Source of the DNA: Zetaproteobacteria bacterium
GTDB taxonomy: Bacteria > Pseudomonadota > Zetaproteobacteria > Mariprofundales > Mariprofundaceae
DNA: 38,363 nt
Direction: 5' to 3'
Assembly: GCA_003696795.1 (NCBI GenBank)
Contig: RFFT01000056.1
Span: 1-38,363, forward strand
Shown: piece after piece, positions 27,547 to 36,232 of the stretch
How positions within the stretch are numbered: the first letter of the stretch is position 1
Layout: the number at the start of each line of letters is the position of its first letter
The notes under the pieces: model-generated
The model's database searches: none
The model's input: only the letters and a program-made list of their open reading frames with translations
What the model was told of the DNA's origin: nothing
Translations under genes and position numbers: made by a program

Positions 27547-30323
27547 ATACTTATTGGAAAAGTGGGATGATCTTGTGCTTGAGCATCGCTCTATTGACAA
27601 CGGCCTATGCAGCGAGTGAGCCGACTCAGGGGGGAGCGGCAATTTCTGCCAAGCAGGCTGCGTCGAGTAAGACGGATGTTGGTAAGGCTACTGCCCACAA
27701 GGTGCAGGCGGAGGCGAAACAGCCGGCTTCGGCTGCGAAGCAAGCTGTGTCGGGCAAGACGGATGCTGCCAAGACTGCCGCCCACAAGGTGCAGGCGGAG
27801 GCGAAACAGCCGGCTTCGGCTGTGAAACAGGCTGTGTCGGGCAAGACGGATGCTGCCAAGACTGTCACCCGCAAGGTGCAGGCGCAGGCGAAACAGCCGG
27901 CTTCGGCTGCGAAACAAGCTGTGTCGGGCAAGACGGATGCTGCCAAGACTGTCGCCCACAAGGTGCAGGCGGAGGCGAAACAGCCGGCCTCGGCTGCGAA
28001 ACAAGCTGTGTCGGGCAAGACGGATGCTGCCAAGACTGTCGCCCGCAAGGTGCAGGCGGAGGTCAAGAGACCCTCTCGGGTGGCAGCAGCCAATATGCCG
28101 GAAGAAAAACGGTCGGCATATGTCCCTGTCCCGGTGCCGGCCCAGCCCCTCCAAGCGGTCAAGGTCCGCAAGCCTTTGCGCGGGTTCATTCATGACCACG
28201 CCCGCCGCTTTATCGTGTTGCGTCAGTCCGAGGCGTCTTACCCGCTTGATGTTCCGCTCTCCTATCGCGTCGAGCCCTCCGCCATTCGCGTGCATTTGGT
28301 GTTCACCAATTCCAACGCCTTGCTTAAAGGGCGGTCGCAATTGCGCTTGCGCTGGAATGGCGGTGTTTTTGCCCAGGCGCCGTTGGATCCTGCCTATCCG
28401 GATGGTGCTATTGATGTTCAGGTTCCGCTTGAGTTGACCAAGAGCGGGGGCAATGAATTGGCGATCGAGGTGTCGCAGCATTATCTGTCCGAGTGCGAGG
28501 ATCCGGGAAGCCCGGAGCTGTGGACGATGGTGGATATGGATTCCTCATACATCGAACTGGATGGCACGATGCGTCCATTGCAGCCAACCTTGCGCGCCTT
28601 CGACAACTTGCTTGCCTCTGCGAATTGGGGTGACCTGCATGTGATGATGGTGCCTTTGAGCAAGTCGGAAGAGCATCTGCATGCCGGAACGTTGCTGGCG
28701 GAAAGCATTGCAAATCGCGCCGGCAAGCAGACAGTTATTATTGATAGTGTTGAGCTGGCGCAGACCGTCGGCAGCACTGGAGTAGGGCATGACCTGATCG
28801 TATTTGGCACCTATAAGGAAGCCGAGCGTTTGCTGGGGCCGGTAGATGTGAAGGGTGATGCGAAGGGTCATATTTTTGTGCGTGCCCGACAAAACGATCC
28901 CGGTCATTTCTTACTTGCAGTGCTGGGCAGAACGCCAGGTGATCTGGTCAAGGCCGCGTCGGCCTTCGCTTGGGCCACCCTGCCGCTGGCGGACGAGGCG
29001 AGCATGGATGTGTTCGACGTGAAGGTGCCTGAAGCGATGGCCTACTCGTCTTTGCATGCGGTGCAAGAAGGGCGCGAGTACAATTTCTCCGACCTTGGGT
29101 TTCAAACAACGACGATGAAGGGGCTGCAGGACAAAGCCACGGTAAGCTTGTGGTTGCCGCCCGATCTGTTTTCCAAGAATCATGCGCGGGTGGAAATGCG
29201 CCTGCACTTCAGCTATGGCGCGGCATTGCGCCCGGATTCGGTGTTGAATATTTATCATAACGGGCAGTTTCTACGCGGCATTTCGCTCTCCGATCCGCGT
29301 GGATTGTTGGTGCGCGACTATCGCATCTGGATTCCGTTGTACGCCTTCCGACCGGGCTTGAACGAGTTCCGCTTTGAAAGTCGTATGCATGCAAATACCG
29401 GAACCAACTGCACCACCGGCAATACAGACAACCTGTTGCTCACCCTGTTTGATGATTCGACGTTTACGATTCCGGACACCTCGCATTATGTTGCGATGCC
29501 CGATCTCAATTACTTGGTCAATACGGGATACCCTTATCTCGGCGATCTTGGCGATACCCCAGTCATCCAGATTCCAAAACTGAATGCGAGGATGTTGGCC
29601 AGTGCCTGGACGTTGGCCGCGCGCCTGGGGCAGCTGAAGGGAAGTCCGATCCAGCGCTTGACGATTGCCGATCATGCGGGGAGGGCGTCGAATATTATTC
29701 GACTGGATACCTTCGCTAATATAGAGGATTCGATCTGGGCCGCAGCGCCGGTCAACCTTGGGCGCAACGGTTTCATCAATCATCCGAGTCTGGCCAACCC
29801 GAGCGTGCTGGGGCATGAGCCACTGACATGGCGCAAGAAACTGAACATGTTGCTTTCCGGTTCGGAGTATGAGTCGCCTGAGACGGTAGGGCCACGCTAT
29901 CATAGCGTTGGCATTCGCCAGTCCTTCAGCTTGAAGAACCAAGGTGCCTTGATGCAGTTCGAGAATCCGAAGGTGGATGGTGGGACGATGACCCTGCTTG
30001 TTTCGGACAGCGAGCATCAGTTGGCGGAAGCCGTGGAACACCTCGTTCAACTGTGGCCGCAAATGCAGGATTCCCATGGCGATCTATTGTTGTGGGGCAC
30101 CTCGGTGGAGAAAGGGCAGCCCGACTTCTGGTCCGGCGAGGTGGGTTCCAATGTGTATCATATTGGCAACATGCCCTATTTGGAGCGGATTACGTATTTC
30201 GCCATCCAATATCCCGTGTTTCTGCTCGTCGTGCTGGTGCTGATGTTCCTGTTCATGGTGATCCTGACGCGGGCGCTGTTGATTATGTATCGGCACCAAA
30301 CGCATCCGCATATCGAACCATGA
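27543..30323 (+). CDS. bcsB: Cellulose synthase subunit BcsB with N-terminal 29-residue repeats
   Basis: BcsB is the periplasmic, membrane-anchored partner of BcsA that guides the glucan. The 926-residue protein has a signal peptide (cleavage near AYA-A, residue 23), then five 29-residue Ala/Lys/Gln-rich repeats (35-179), a proline/valine linker (PVPVPAQ), the conserved BcsB region with carbohydrate-binding and flavodoxin-like modules (from about 220), and a C-terminal membrane helix (YPVFLLVVLVLMFLFMVILT) that normally packs on BcsA. The Lys-rich repeat region is not part of the usual BcsB and explains the excess over about 780 residues. The ATG overlaps the bcsA stop; bcsZ starts 7 bp downstream. 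Confidence 0.95.
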   Translation: MNTYWKSGMILCLSIALLTTAYAASEPTQGGAAISAKQAASSKTDVGKATAHKVQAEAKQPASAAKQAVSGKTDAAKTAAHKVQAEAKQPASAVKQAVSGKTDAAKTVTRKVQAQAKQPASAAKQAVSGKTDAAKTVAHKVQAEAKQPASAAKQAVSGKTDAAKTVARKVQAEVKRPSRVAAANMPEEKRSAYVPVPVPAQPLQAVKVRKPLRGFIHDHARRFIVLRQSEASYPLDVPLSYRVEPSAIRVHLVFTNSNALLKGRSQLRLRWNGGVFAQAPLDPAYPDGAIDVQVPLELTKSGGNELAIEVSQHYLSECEDPGSPELWTMVDMDSSYIELDGTMRPLQPTLRAFDNLLASANWGDLHVMMVPLSKSEEHLHAGTLLAESIANRAGKQTVIIDSVELAQTVGSTGVGHDLIVFGTYKEAERLLGPVDVKGDAKGHIFVRARQNDPGHFLLAVLGRTPGDLVKAASAFAWATLPLADEASMDVFDVKVPEAMAYSSLHAVQEGREYNFSDLGFQTTTMKGLQDKATVSLWLPPDLFSKNHARVEMRLHFSYGAALRPDSVLNIYHNGQFLRGISLSDPRGLLVRDYRIWIPLYAFRPGLNEFRFESRMHANTGTNCTTGNTDNLLLTLFDDSTFTIPDTSHYVAMPDLNYLVNTGYPYLGDLGDTPVIQIPKLNARMLASAWTLAARLGQLKGSPIQRLTIADHAGRASNIIRLDTFANIEDSIWAAAPVNLGRNGFINHPSLANPSVLGHEPLTWRKKLNMLLSGSEYESPETVGPRYHSVGIRQSFSLKNQGALMQFENPKVDGGTMTLLVSDSEHQLAEAVEHLVQLWPQMQDSHGDLLLWGTSVEKGQPDFWSGEVGSNVYHIGNMPYLERITYFAIQYPVFLLVVLVLMFLFMVILTRALLIMYRHQTHPHIEP
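27645..28079 (+). repeat. Five tandem 87-bp coding repeats in bcsB
   Basis: Five 87-bp units in frame, each encoding a variant of AAKQAVSGKTDAAKT followed by (A/V)(A/T)(H/R)KVQAEAKQPAS. Units 2-4 differ at a few positions only; unit 1 and the end of unit 5 are more diverged. The near identity at DNA level suggests recent duplication and possible copy-number variation between strains. Confidence 0.93.
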
Positions 30324-30330
30324 GCTTGAT

Positions 30331-31368
30331 GTGGGCAAGGTTCTGCTGATGGCGGCGCTGGCGCTTGTGCTGTCCTCGTGCAGCCGCGCGCCGGCGCCGG
30401 TGCTGAATCCGGCGGATTGGTCGGCATTCAAGGCGCGTTTTATCCGCGCGGATGGGCGGGTGGTTGATGATGCGAAGGGTGGCCGAACCCATTCGGAAGG
30501 GCAGGGCTACGGGATGCTGTTTGCCGTCGCGTTCGACGACCGCGCGACATTTGAGCGGATTTGGCGCTGGACGCAGAAGCATTTACAGGTGCGCGACGAT
30601 TATCTGTTCGCCTGGCTGTGGGATGACCAAGAGGGGCGGGTGATCGACACCAATAACGCTACCGATGCGGACCTGATCATTGGGTGGGCCTTGATGCGCG
30701 CCGCACGCCATTGGAGTGCGCAAGAATATCGGCTGGCGGCGTCCCGGATTTTTGATTCGCTGGCTTCTTTGCGTATCCGGGTCAACGGTCGCTTGTTTCT
30801 GTTGCCGGCGGCTAAGGGTTTTTATGATGCCGACAAGCTTGTGCTCAATCCGTCCCATTTCGTGCTGCCTGCCTACCGCGAGCTGGCCGAAGTGGACACG
30901 CATTTGGATTGGCATGCGTTGTATGTGGATGCCCTGGCTTTACTCAAGGCCAGCCGATGGGGCGAATGGCAGCTGCCGCCGGACTGGCTTGATTTACGCC
31001 AGGGTGGAAGACCCTGGAAGAAACGGCCGCCGTATTTCAGTTATGACGCGATACGCATTCCACTATTTGCTGCCTGGGCGGGCGAGACGGAGCTGTTGCA
31101 GCCTTATTTGGAGCTGTGGGCGCCGTTTTCAATGCGTGTCAGGCAGCCGGACATTGTGGATTTGGAGACCGGGTTCGTGCATTTACGGCAAGGATTCCAT
31201 GCGGTGGATGCAATCCGGCGATTGTGCCAGCATGCCGCAAAAGGGGATGCCGAGCCGGGTGGTTTCCGCTGGGACAAACATGCGAGCTATTACAGTGCCA
31301 GCTTGTACTTGCTGAGCCAAATGGCTTGGAACGAGCTGGATTTGAATCGTGGGAGTGAGGGACGATGA
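30331..31368 (+). CDS. bcsZ: Cellulose operon endo-beta-1,4-glucanase (GH8), lipoprotein-like
   Basis: BcsZ is the family 8 endoglucanase that trims nascent cellulose in the periplasm. The 345-residue protein has the acid residue in SEGQGYGM (Glu56) and the general base in SYDAIRIP (Asp239), plus DADLIIGWALM and FYDADKLVLNPSHFVLPAY. Unlike E. coli BcsZ, its N-terminus ends in a good lipobox (LSSC, Cys17), so it is predicted to be a lipoprotein. Start is a GTG at 30331 with a weak site; an ATG at 30349 (MAALAL) is a possible alternative that keeps the lipobox. It overlaps bcsC as ATGA. Confidence 0.94.
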   Translation: MGKVLLMAALALVLSSCSRAPAPVLNPADWSAFKARFIRADGRVVDDAKGGRTHSEGQGYGMLFAVAFDDRATFERIWRWTQKHLQVRDDYLFAWLWDDQEGRVIDTNNATDADLIIGWALMRAARHWSAQEYRLAASRIFDSLASLRIRVNGRLFLLPAAKGFYDADKLVLNPSHFVLPAYRELAEVDTHLDWHALYVDALALLKASRWGEWQLPPDWLDLRQGGRPWKKRPPYFSYDAIRIPLFAAWAGETELLQPYLELWAPFSMRVRQPDIVDLETGFVHLRQGFHAVDAIRRLCQHAAKGDAEPGGFRWDKHASYYSASLYLLSQMAWNELDLNRGSEGR

Positions 31369-34004
31369 GTAAATCATTGCTTGGAGCAACACTGATGCTG
31401 GCATTGCTAAGTGCCATGCCCCCCGTCAGCCAGGCGGAAGTCAAGCCTGCGGATGTCGTGGTCAAAAGCAGTAATCGTTCAAGTGCGGTGACCGTGCACC
31501 GCTCGACCAAGTCGGTGGTTGCGCCGGTTGGACGTAAACAGCAAAACAACACGAGTGCTGCCAAACCGCGCGCGGCCAGTACGGTGAAGGAGGTGCGGGG
31601 AGAGCAAATGGTGGATGAGGGTGTGATTTGGGCCCTGATCCGCAACGAGCAGTATGAGTCCGCCTATGCCACGATCGAGAAAACCCGTAAGGAAAAGCCC
31701 GGTTGGAAGCCTTCCGCTAAGTTGCTGGAGGTGCTCGCGAATAATCATACGGATTATCTGATCAACCAGGGTCGGGAACGCAAACAATGGGATAGGGTAA
31801 TCGAAGCCAATCGCCGCTATCCGGAGCGTTTCGACTGCGCGCACAATTATCGTCGCCTGGCCTTGGCTGAGGCCAGGGTTCATTTGCGCCAGTTTTCGAA
31901 AGCGAGTCAGGAATATCGGGCCATTTTGGAACAATGTGCCGAGCCGCAGCGTATGGAGGCGATGGACCATGCGGCCTTGCATTTGCCTGCAACACATTAT
32001 CATCGCTTGCTGGCAGCCGCGCGCAAGCTGCACTGGTCGGCACGCGGAAGGGCAAGGCTTGCAGCAGCCGAGGTGGGGCAGCTCTTGCAAGGCAAGCCGA
32101 CGGCAGAGGAGCTGGACAAGTTGACCGCGCGCGAGAAGGAGCTGTTGGCGACGAGGGATGTGGGCGTGGCCAACGCGTTGGCTTGGGCCAATTTGGAGCA
32201 CGGGCGGACAGCGCATGCGCTTGAACTGTTCCGCATGAGCCGCGGCTGGAAGGACAACGATGAGGCATTGAAGGGGGAGATTCTTGCCTTGCATCGGCTG
32301 CAACGCCCGGATGAGGCGCTTACGCTGATCAAGGAGCAACAGCATCGTATCAAGGCGCATGATATGGAGAAAGATGTGCTGCCCTTGCAGGCGGCGGCAT
32401 GTGGTGCGCGGAAGGATTACGCTTGTCAGGCAGAGGCGCTGGAACGGCTGGCTACCCTACGCCCTCTGCAATTGGGTGAGCGCGAGGCGCTGGCTTGGGC
32501 GCACTTTCAATTGCGCAAGTATGCTTCTGCCGAGCATCAATTTGAGGCTTTGTACCGTGATCAGCCCAACGAGAATCATGCCGAGGGTTTATATTTGAGC
32601 CTGCAGCGCCAAGGTAAGGAGGCAAGGGCGCGCCAGCTTGCGCGCGAGCTGGGGGGACCGCTCACCAAACACCTGGCGCGGCTGGACAAGCAATATCGCA
32701 GCAGTGAGGCGGCGCAGTATTTCGGGCGCAAGCTGTTCCACTCCGCGCAACGTGCTGATGAGAGCTATGACAATGCGCTGCCGCACCTCGATACTCCGTT
32801 TGTGCGTTTTGGCGGCATGAACCGCATTCGTTCCGGTGTTGGCGCGCAGCCCATGATTCATACCCTGAAGCTCACCAAGTTCTATCTGGAGGGTGGATAT
32901 TTCCTGGACCGGGAACAATCCCTGACGGCGAAGGTGGAACGCGTATTCATTGATGCGGGGTCACCGTTGGCTGAAGGGCTGAGTATTGGCACGCTGCCTG
33001 CCTTACCGGTACTGCCGCAGGTGCCGATAGCCGCGATACCAACCTACCTCAATGGGTATGAGTGGGACGTGGAGTACCAGCGCGAGGGATGGCAAAGTTA
33101 TTACCTCGATCTCGGCCAGACCTTTATTGGCGGCGGAATCAAGGCCACCTGGAAGGGATTGCTCGGCACGACACGCCAATATGATCGAGGGTTCTTCGGT
33201 GCCGAGGTCTATCGTCAACCGATTCGCGAGAAGCTGTTGCCTTATGCTGGATTGCTCGACCCCTACACGGGGCAATATTGGGGTCGGGTCACCCGCAACG
33301 GGGTCAAGGTGATCGGTTATCACGGGCTGTGGGACGACATCCCCGCCACTTTCGACGAGCGTACTGGCTTTGGCGTATTTTATGAGGCAGGGGCAGAGGT
33401 GATTAATGGTGTCGGCGTGAAGGCGAACAGCCATTATTATGCCGGCCTGGCCCTTCCATGGACTTTCGATGTCGATATCCCCTGGGGCGCCAAGGTCAGC
33501 GTTGCGCCGTTGATTCGCTATGAGCACTACAAGCAGGATCAGAACCATTTCACTTATGGCCATGGTGGTTATTTCAGTCCCCAGTACTCGCTCACACCGG
33601 GGGTGAACCTGCATGTGGAGTCGCATGAAAGCGAAGTGGTGAATTACATGTTTAACGGCTTCATCGGCCACCATACGCATCGGCACAACGCCTCTCCGGT
33701 ATTACCATTTACGCCCGGGGTTCCAACCATTGAGGGCATCAATTACCTTGGTTCTATTGTCCAGGAATGGACATGGAGCGTGCGTGCTGCGGCTGTGACC
33801 GAACTCTCCGAAAATTGGCGCTTAGGCGGTGAGGTTGGCTATGCACGTAGCAACGATTCGCAACTGGGGGTACCGATCCAGACCAAGGACCTATCCTACT
33901 TGATTTACCTGACTTGGAATCTGGATGCGCGGCAGGATACGTTGAGCTCAGATCGGGCTGCCTATGGCATGCGCCAGCGATACGGCACGCAACCGCTGTT
34001 TTAA
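31365..34004 (+). CDS. bcsC: Cellulose synthase outer-membrane subunit BcsC
   Basis: BcsC provides periplasmic TPR repeats and an outer-membrane beta barrel for cellulose export. The 879-residue protein has a signal peptide (cleavage near SQA-E, residue 24), a Ser/Lys-rich linker (to about 80), a helical TPR-like region with AEHQFEALYRDQP-type repeats (about 85-450), then a C-terminal beta-rich domain (about 480-879) ending in LSYLIYLTWNLDARQ and GTQPLF. It is shorter than E. coli BcsC (about 1157), mainly through fewer TPRs. It is the last gene of the bcs operon and converges with the GMC dehydrogenase gene over 29 bp with no clear terminator. Confidence 0.93.
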   Translation: MSKSLLGATLMLALLSAMPPVSQAEVKPADVVVKSSNRSSAVTVHRSTKSVVAPVGRKQQNNTSAAKPRAASTVKEVRGEQMVDEGVIWALIRNEQYESAYATIEKTRKEKPGWKPSAKLLEVLANNHTDYLINQGRERKQWDRVIEANRRYPERFDCAHNYRRLALAEARVHLRQFSKASQEYRAILEQCAEPQRMEAMDHAALHLPATHYHRLLAAARKLHWSARGRARLAAAEVGQLLQGKPTAEELDKLTAREKELLATRDVGVANALAWANLEHGRTAHALELFRMSRGWKDNDEALKGEILALHRLQRPDEALTLIKEQQHRIKAHDMEKDVLPLQAAACGARKDYACQAEALERLATLRPLQLGEREALAWAHFQLRKYASAEHQFEALYRDQPNENHAEGLYLSLQRQGKEARARQLARELGGPLTKHLARLDKQYRSSEAAQYFGRKLFHSAQRADESYDNALPHLDTPFVRFGGMNRIRSGVGAQPMIHTLKLTKFYLEGGYFLDREQSLTAKVERVFIDAGSPLAEGLSIGTLPALPVLPQVPIAAIPTYLNGYEWDVEYQREGWQSYYLDLGQTFIGGGIKATWKGLLGTTRQYDRGFFGAEVYRQPIREKLLPYAGLLDPYTGQYWGRVTRNGVKVIGYHGLWDDIPATFDERTGFGVFYEAGAEVINGVGVKANSHYYAGLALPWTFDVDIPWGAKVSVAPLIRYEHYKQDQNHFTYGHGGYFSPQYSLTPGVNLHVESHESEVVNYMFNGFIGHHTHRHNASPVLPFTPGVPTIEGINYLGSIVQEWTWSVRAAAVTELSENWRLGGEVGYARSNDSQLGVPIQTKDLSYLIYLTWNLDARQDTLSSDRAAYGMRQRYGTQPLF

Positions 34005-34033
34005 TCGGGGCGTGTCGGCCCTCCGCTTCGCTT

Positions 34034-35620
34034 TTAGCCGCGCTTCAGGTGCTCGGCCAGTCTGAGACTGAGAGCGGCAATGGTGAGTGTCGGGTTGGCT
34101 GTGCCCATGGAAGGAAACACATGCCCGCCGACAAGATACAGGTTGGGATGATCATGGGCGCGGCAATTGGCATCCACCACCGAGTTCCTGGGATTTGTCC
34201 CCATGCGTGTGGTTCCCGTCGGATGATGGGATGAGGTGGATACCACCGAGCGGACGATTCGCCCATCCATGTGGCCAATCATATCGGCCACGCGCTGCTG
34301 CCAAACCCTGAGTCCGTCTTGGGTGTATTTGGTGGACTGAAAGTAGATCGTGGGCAATGGCAGCCCCAAAGGGTCGAGACGCTGTCCGTCCAACTCGATG
34401 CGGTTGTTCGGGTCAGGCAGTTGTTCAATCTCGGCACCGATATGCCCTGTATGGATCACCCGATCCCGAAGCAATTCCAGCGCTTCGGGCCACATGGCCT
34501 GATGATCGAGAATCTCGGACATGTGTCGATGGATATTCACGTCGTTGGAGATGAAGAGCTTGGCAGCGGCATGGTGTTTGCGAAAGGGTCCATCGCGACC
34601 CAGGCGCAAGGTGGCGATGCTTTGCGGCCCTCGCCCGGCGTAGAGGGGTTCGGGCAGACGGAAAGTGGTCAGGAAAATGGTGTGATCCATCAGGTTGCGT
34701 CCCACTAGGCCGGAGCTGTTGGCGATACCGTTGGGGTGGCGCTTGTCCCGGCTCAGCAGCAACAGACGCGCGCTTTCGATCGTGTTGCAGGCGACCACCA
34801 CGCGTCGTGCGCGCAGCACATGATCTGAGCGATCCGGTGCGCGGTAATGCACTTCATGAATCGTGCCATCCGCGGCGGCGACCAGACGATGGGCCACCGC
34901 GCGGGTGATAATACGGGCGCCCAGGCGCTCCGCCTTACGCACATGGTGGTCGGCGCTGTAGGACGCCCCAATGGGACAAAGCGGAGTGCAGGTTCCGTTG
35001 CCACGGCAGGCCGGCCTCCCATCGTAGGGGCGGCTGTTGCGCGCGGCGGGGAAGGGTGAAACCCGGATCCCGATCGCATCCAGCTTCTGTGCGATCCGGC
35101 GGTCACTGTAGGCCAGCGGGATCGGTGGCAGTGGGTAGGGTGCGCTGCGTGGCGAGCCATGATCATCCTCGCTGTCTCCGGCAACCCCCAGCGCATGCTC
35201 GGCGCGCACGTAGAAGGGCTCGAGTTCGTCATAACCGATGGGCCAGTCCACTCCGACGCCATAGTTGCTGTACAATGCAAAATCGGTGGGCAGAAAACGT
35301 GGCGTGATTCCGGTCCAGTGCCAGGTCGTGCCTCCAACGCGCTTCAGAAACAGAGGGTTGAATGCCTGCCCCACATAGGGTCCATAATAAGAGGATGGCT
35401 TTTCCGGATCAGGTTCCATGGTCCAAGGCTGCTGTCGATAGGGCGCGGCGAGATTGCGGTTCCAGGCTTGGCGATAGCGCTCCGTGGCGACATGGCGATG
35501 CACACGCTCGCCGGCTTCAAGCACAATCACCTTATCGCCATGGGCGGCAAGCTCATGGGCCAACAATGCGCCAGCCACGCCGGAGCCGATGATCAGTGTG
35601 TCGCAGTCCAGTTGCATCAT
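34034..35620 (-). CDS. GMC-family FAD dehydrogenase with predicted Fe-S motif
   Basis: A 528-residue flavoprotein of the glucose-methanol-choline family. The FAD-binding motif is IIGSGVAGALLAHELA near the N-terminus; the C-terminal GMC domain has HHPTGTTRMG, NLYLVGGHVFPSMGTANPT. The segment ACRGNGTCTPLCPIGA gives C-x5-C-x3-C, the pattern that binds a [3Fe-4S] cluster in FAD-dependent glucose/fructose dehydrogenases. It is therefore probably the catalytic subunit of a membrane-linked sugar or sugar-acid dehydrogenase that passes electrons to cytochrome. It has no signal of its own and would be co-exported with the adjacent Tat-signal subunit, with which it overlaps as ATGA. The cytochrome subunit was not found in the window; substrate unknown. 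Confidence 0.9.
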   Translation of the reverse strand: MMQLDCDTLIIGSGVAGALLAHELAAHGDKVIVLEAGERVHRHVATERYRQAWNRNLAAPYRQQPWTMEPDPEKPSSYYGPYVGQAFNPLFLKRVGGTTWHWTGITPRFLPTDFALYSNYGVGVDWPIGYDELEPFYVRAEHALGVAGDSEDDHGSPRSAPYPLPPIPLAYSDRRIAQKLDAIGIRVSPFPAARNSRPYDGRPACRGNGTCTPLCPIGASYSADHHVRKAERLGARIITRAVAHRLVAAADGTIHEVHYRAPDRSDHVLRARRVVVACNTIESARLLLLSRDKRHPNGIANSSGLVGRNLMDHTIFLTTFRLPEPLYAGRGPQSIATLRLGRDGPFRKHHAAAKLFISNDVNIHRHMSEILDHQAMWPEALELLRDRVIHTGHIGAEIEQLPDPNNRIELDGQRLDPLGLPLPTIYFQSTKYTQDGLRVWQQRVADMIGHMDGRIVRSVVSTSSHHPTGTTRMGTNPRNSVVDANCRAHDHPNLYLVGGHVFPSMGTANPTLTIAALSLRLAEHLKRG

Positions 35621-36156
35621 CGGTTCGAGGCTGTCGGGCGGGGCGGTTCCTGCCAGAAACCGAACGGCTCAGTGCTCATGCCCGGCACAGGTCGAATATC
35701 TTTCAATGCCTCGAACATCAACGCGTGTTCATAACTGATCGTGCGGTTTCCAATTTCATGGTAATAGATGCCCGTCATCCAGGTGGTTAGGATGTGTCCG
35801 GCAAACCATCGTTCCGCATCATCCAGATTGCGAGGGACAAGCAAGGGAGTGCGTGGACGCATGGATTGTGGATAGTCGGGGAAGAGCTTATGCATCAAAC
35901 GCTGCATATGTTCTTTGCCCCAGGGCTCTTGTATCAGGGCAGCGAAGATGTCGCGCAGCATGCCTGGATCCAGCGCGCTTTGACCAGTCAAATAGGTGCT
36001 CAGGATACGAAACTGTTCGAGGCTGATGTGATCCTTTCGTTCCCCCCCGGCCAGAGTCGGTTTGGGCAGCAGGGTTAATCCCGCAAACAGCAGCGCGAGT
36101 GCCTTGCTCATTTGACGCCGTGTCGGATCGAAATGGATCGCCGCTCGTTTGCGCAT
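35617..36156 (-). CDS. Tat-targeted small subunit of sugar dehydrogenase (FAD-SLDH type)
   Basis: A 179-residue protein with a twin-arginine signal (PTRRQMSKALALLFAG, cleavage near TLAGG). The C-terminal region TGIYYHEIGNRTISYEHALMF and PGMSTEPFGFWQEPP resembles the small subunit of acetic-acid-bacterial sorbitol/fructose dehydrogenases and gluconate dehydrogenase subunit 3. In those systems it is needed for Tat export and stability of the large flavoprotein subunit. The frame opens at 36213, but that start falls in the divergent promoter; 36156 is more likely, though neither has a clear ribosome-binding site. It is divergent from arsR. Confidence 0.82.
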   Translation of the reverse strand: MRKRAAIHFDPTRRQMSKALALLFAGLTLLPKPTLAGGERKDHISLEQFRILSTYLTGQSALDPGMLRDIFAALIQEPWGKEHMQRLMHKLFPDYPQSMRPRTPLLVPRNLDDAERWFAGHILTTWMTGIYYHEIGNRTISYEHALMFEALKDIRPVPGMSTEPFGFWQEPPRPTASNR

Positions 36157-36198
36157 GGGGCAATTGAAGTGTATTTCGTCGGTAAAGACAAGTTGCGC

Positions 36199-36226
36199 TT
36201 GACTTATCATCATATTCTAATATATT
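36199..36226 (+). promoter_or_regulatory. Putative arsR promoter giving a leaderless transcript
   Basis: TTGACT (36199-36204, 5/6) and TATATT (36221-36226, 5/6) with 16 bp between. A start about 7 nt after the -10 would fall at the arsR ATG (36233), and no ribosome-binding sequence is visible before that ATG. Confidence 0.5.
36206..36223. promoter_or_regulatory. Candidate ArsR operator 1
   Basis: Contains a perfect 12-bp palindrome ATATT-CT-AATAT (36212-36223) between the -35 and -10 of the arsR promoter. On the minus strand, 36206-36218 reads AGAATATGATGAT, shared with 11 of 13 bases at 36563. Position fits autorepression. Confidence 0.5.
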
Positions 36227-36232
36227 CGCCCC

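Noticed and set aside
27645-28079. The 87-bp repeats as a CRISPR array or mobile-element repeat
   Set aside because: They are contiguous, without spacers, and in frame throughout bcsB; they are protein-coding tandem repeats.
27591-28481. A 296-codon minus-strand frame opposite the bcsB repeats, with a periodic Leu/Arg sequence
   Set aside because: Its periodicity simply mirrors the 87-bp repeats of bcsB; a repeat length divisible by three keeps every frame open.
34005-34033. Possible bidirectional terminator between bcsC and the GMC gene
   Set aside because: Only a 4-bp GGGC/GCCC pairing is visible, and the nearest T-run is not adjacent to it.
36157-36213. Start of the dehydrogenase small subunit at 36213
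   Set aside because: That start lies inside the arsR promoter/operator and lacks a ribosome-binding site; the Tat signal is well placed with a start at 36156.
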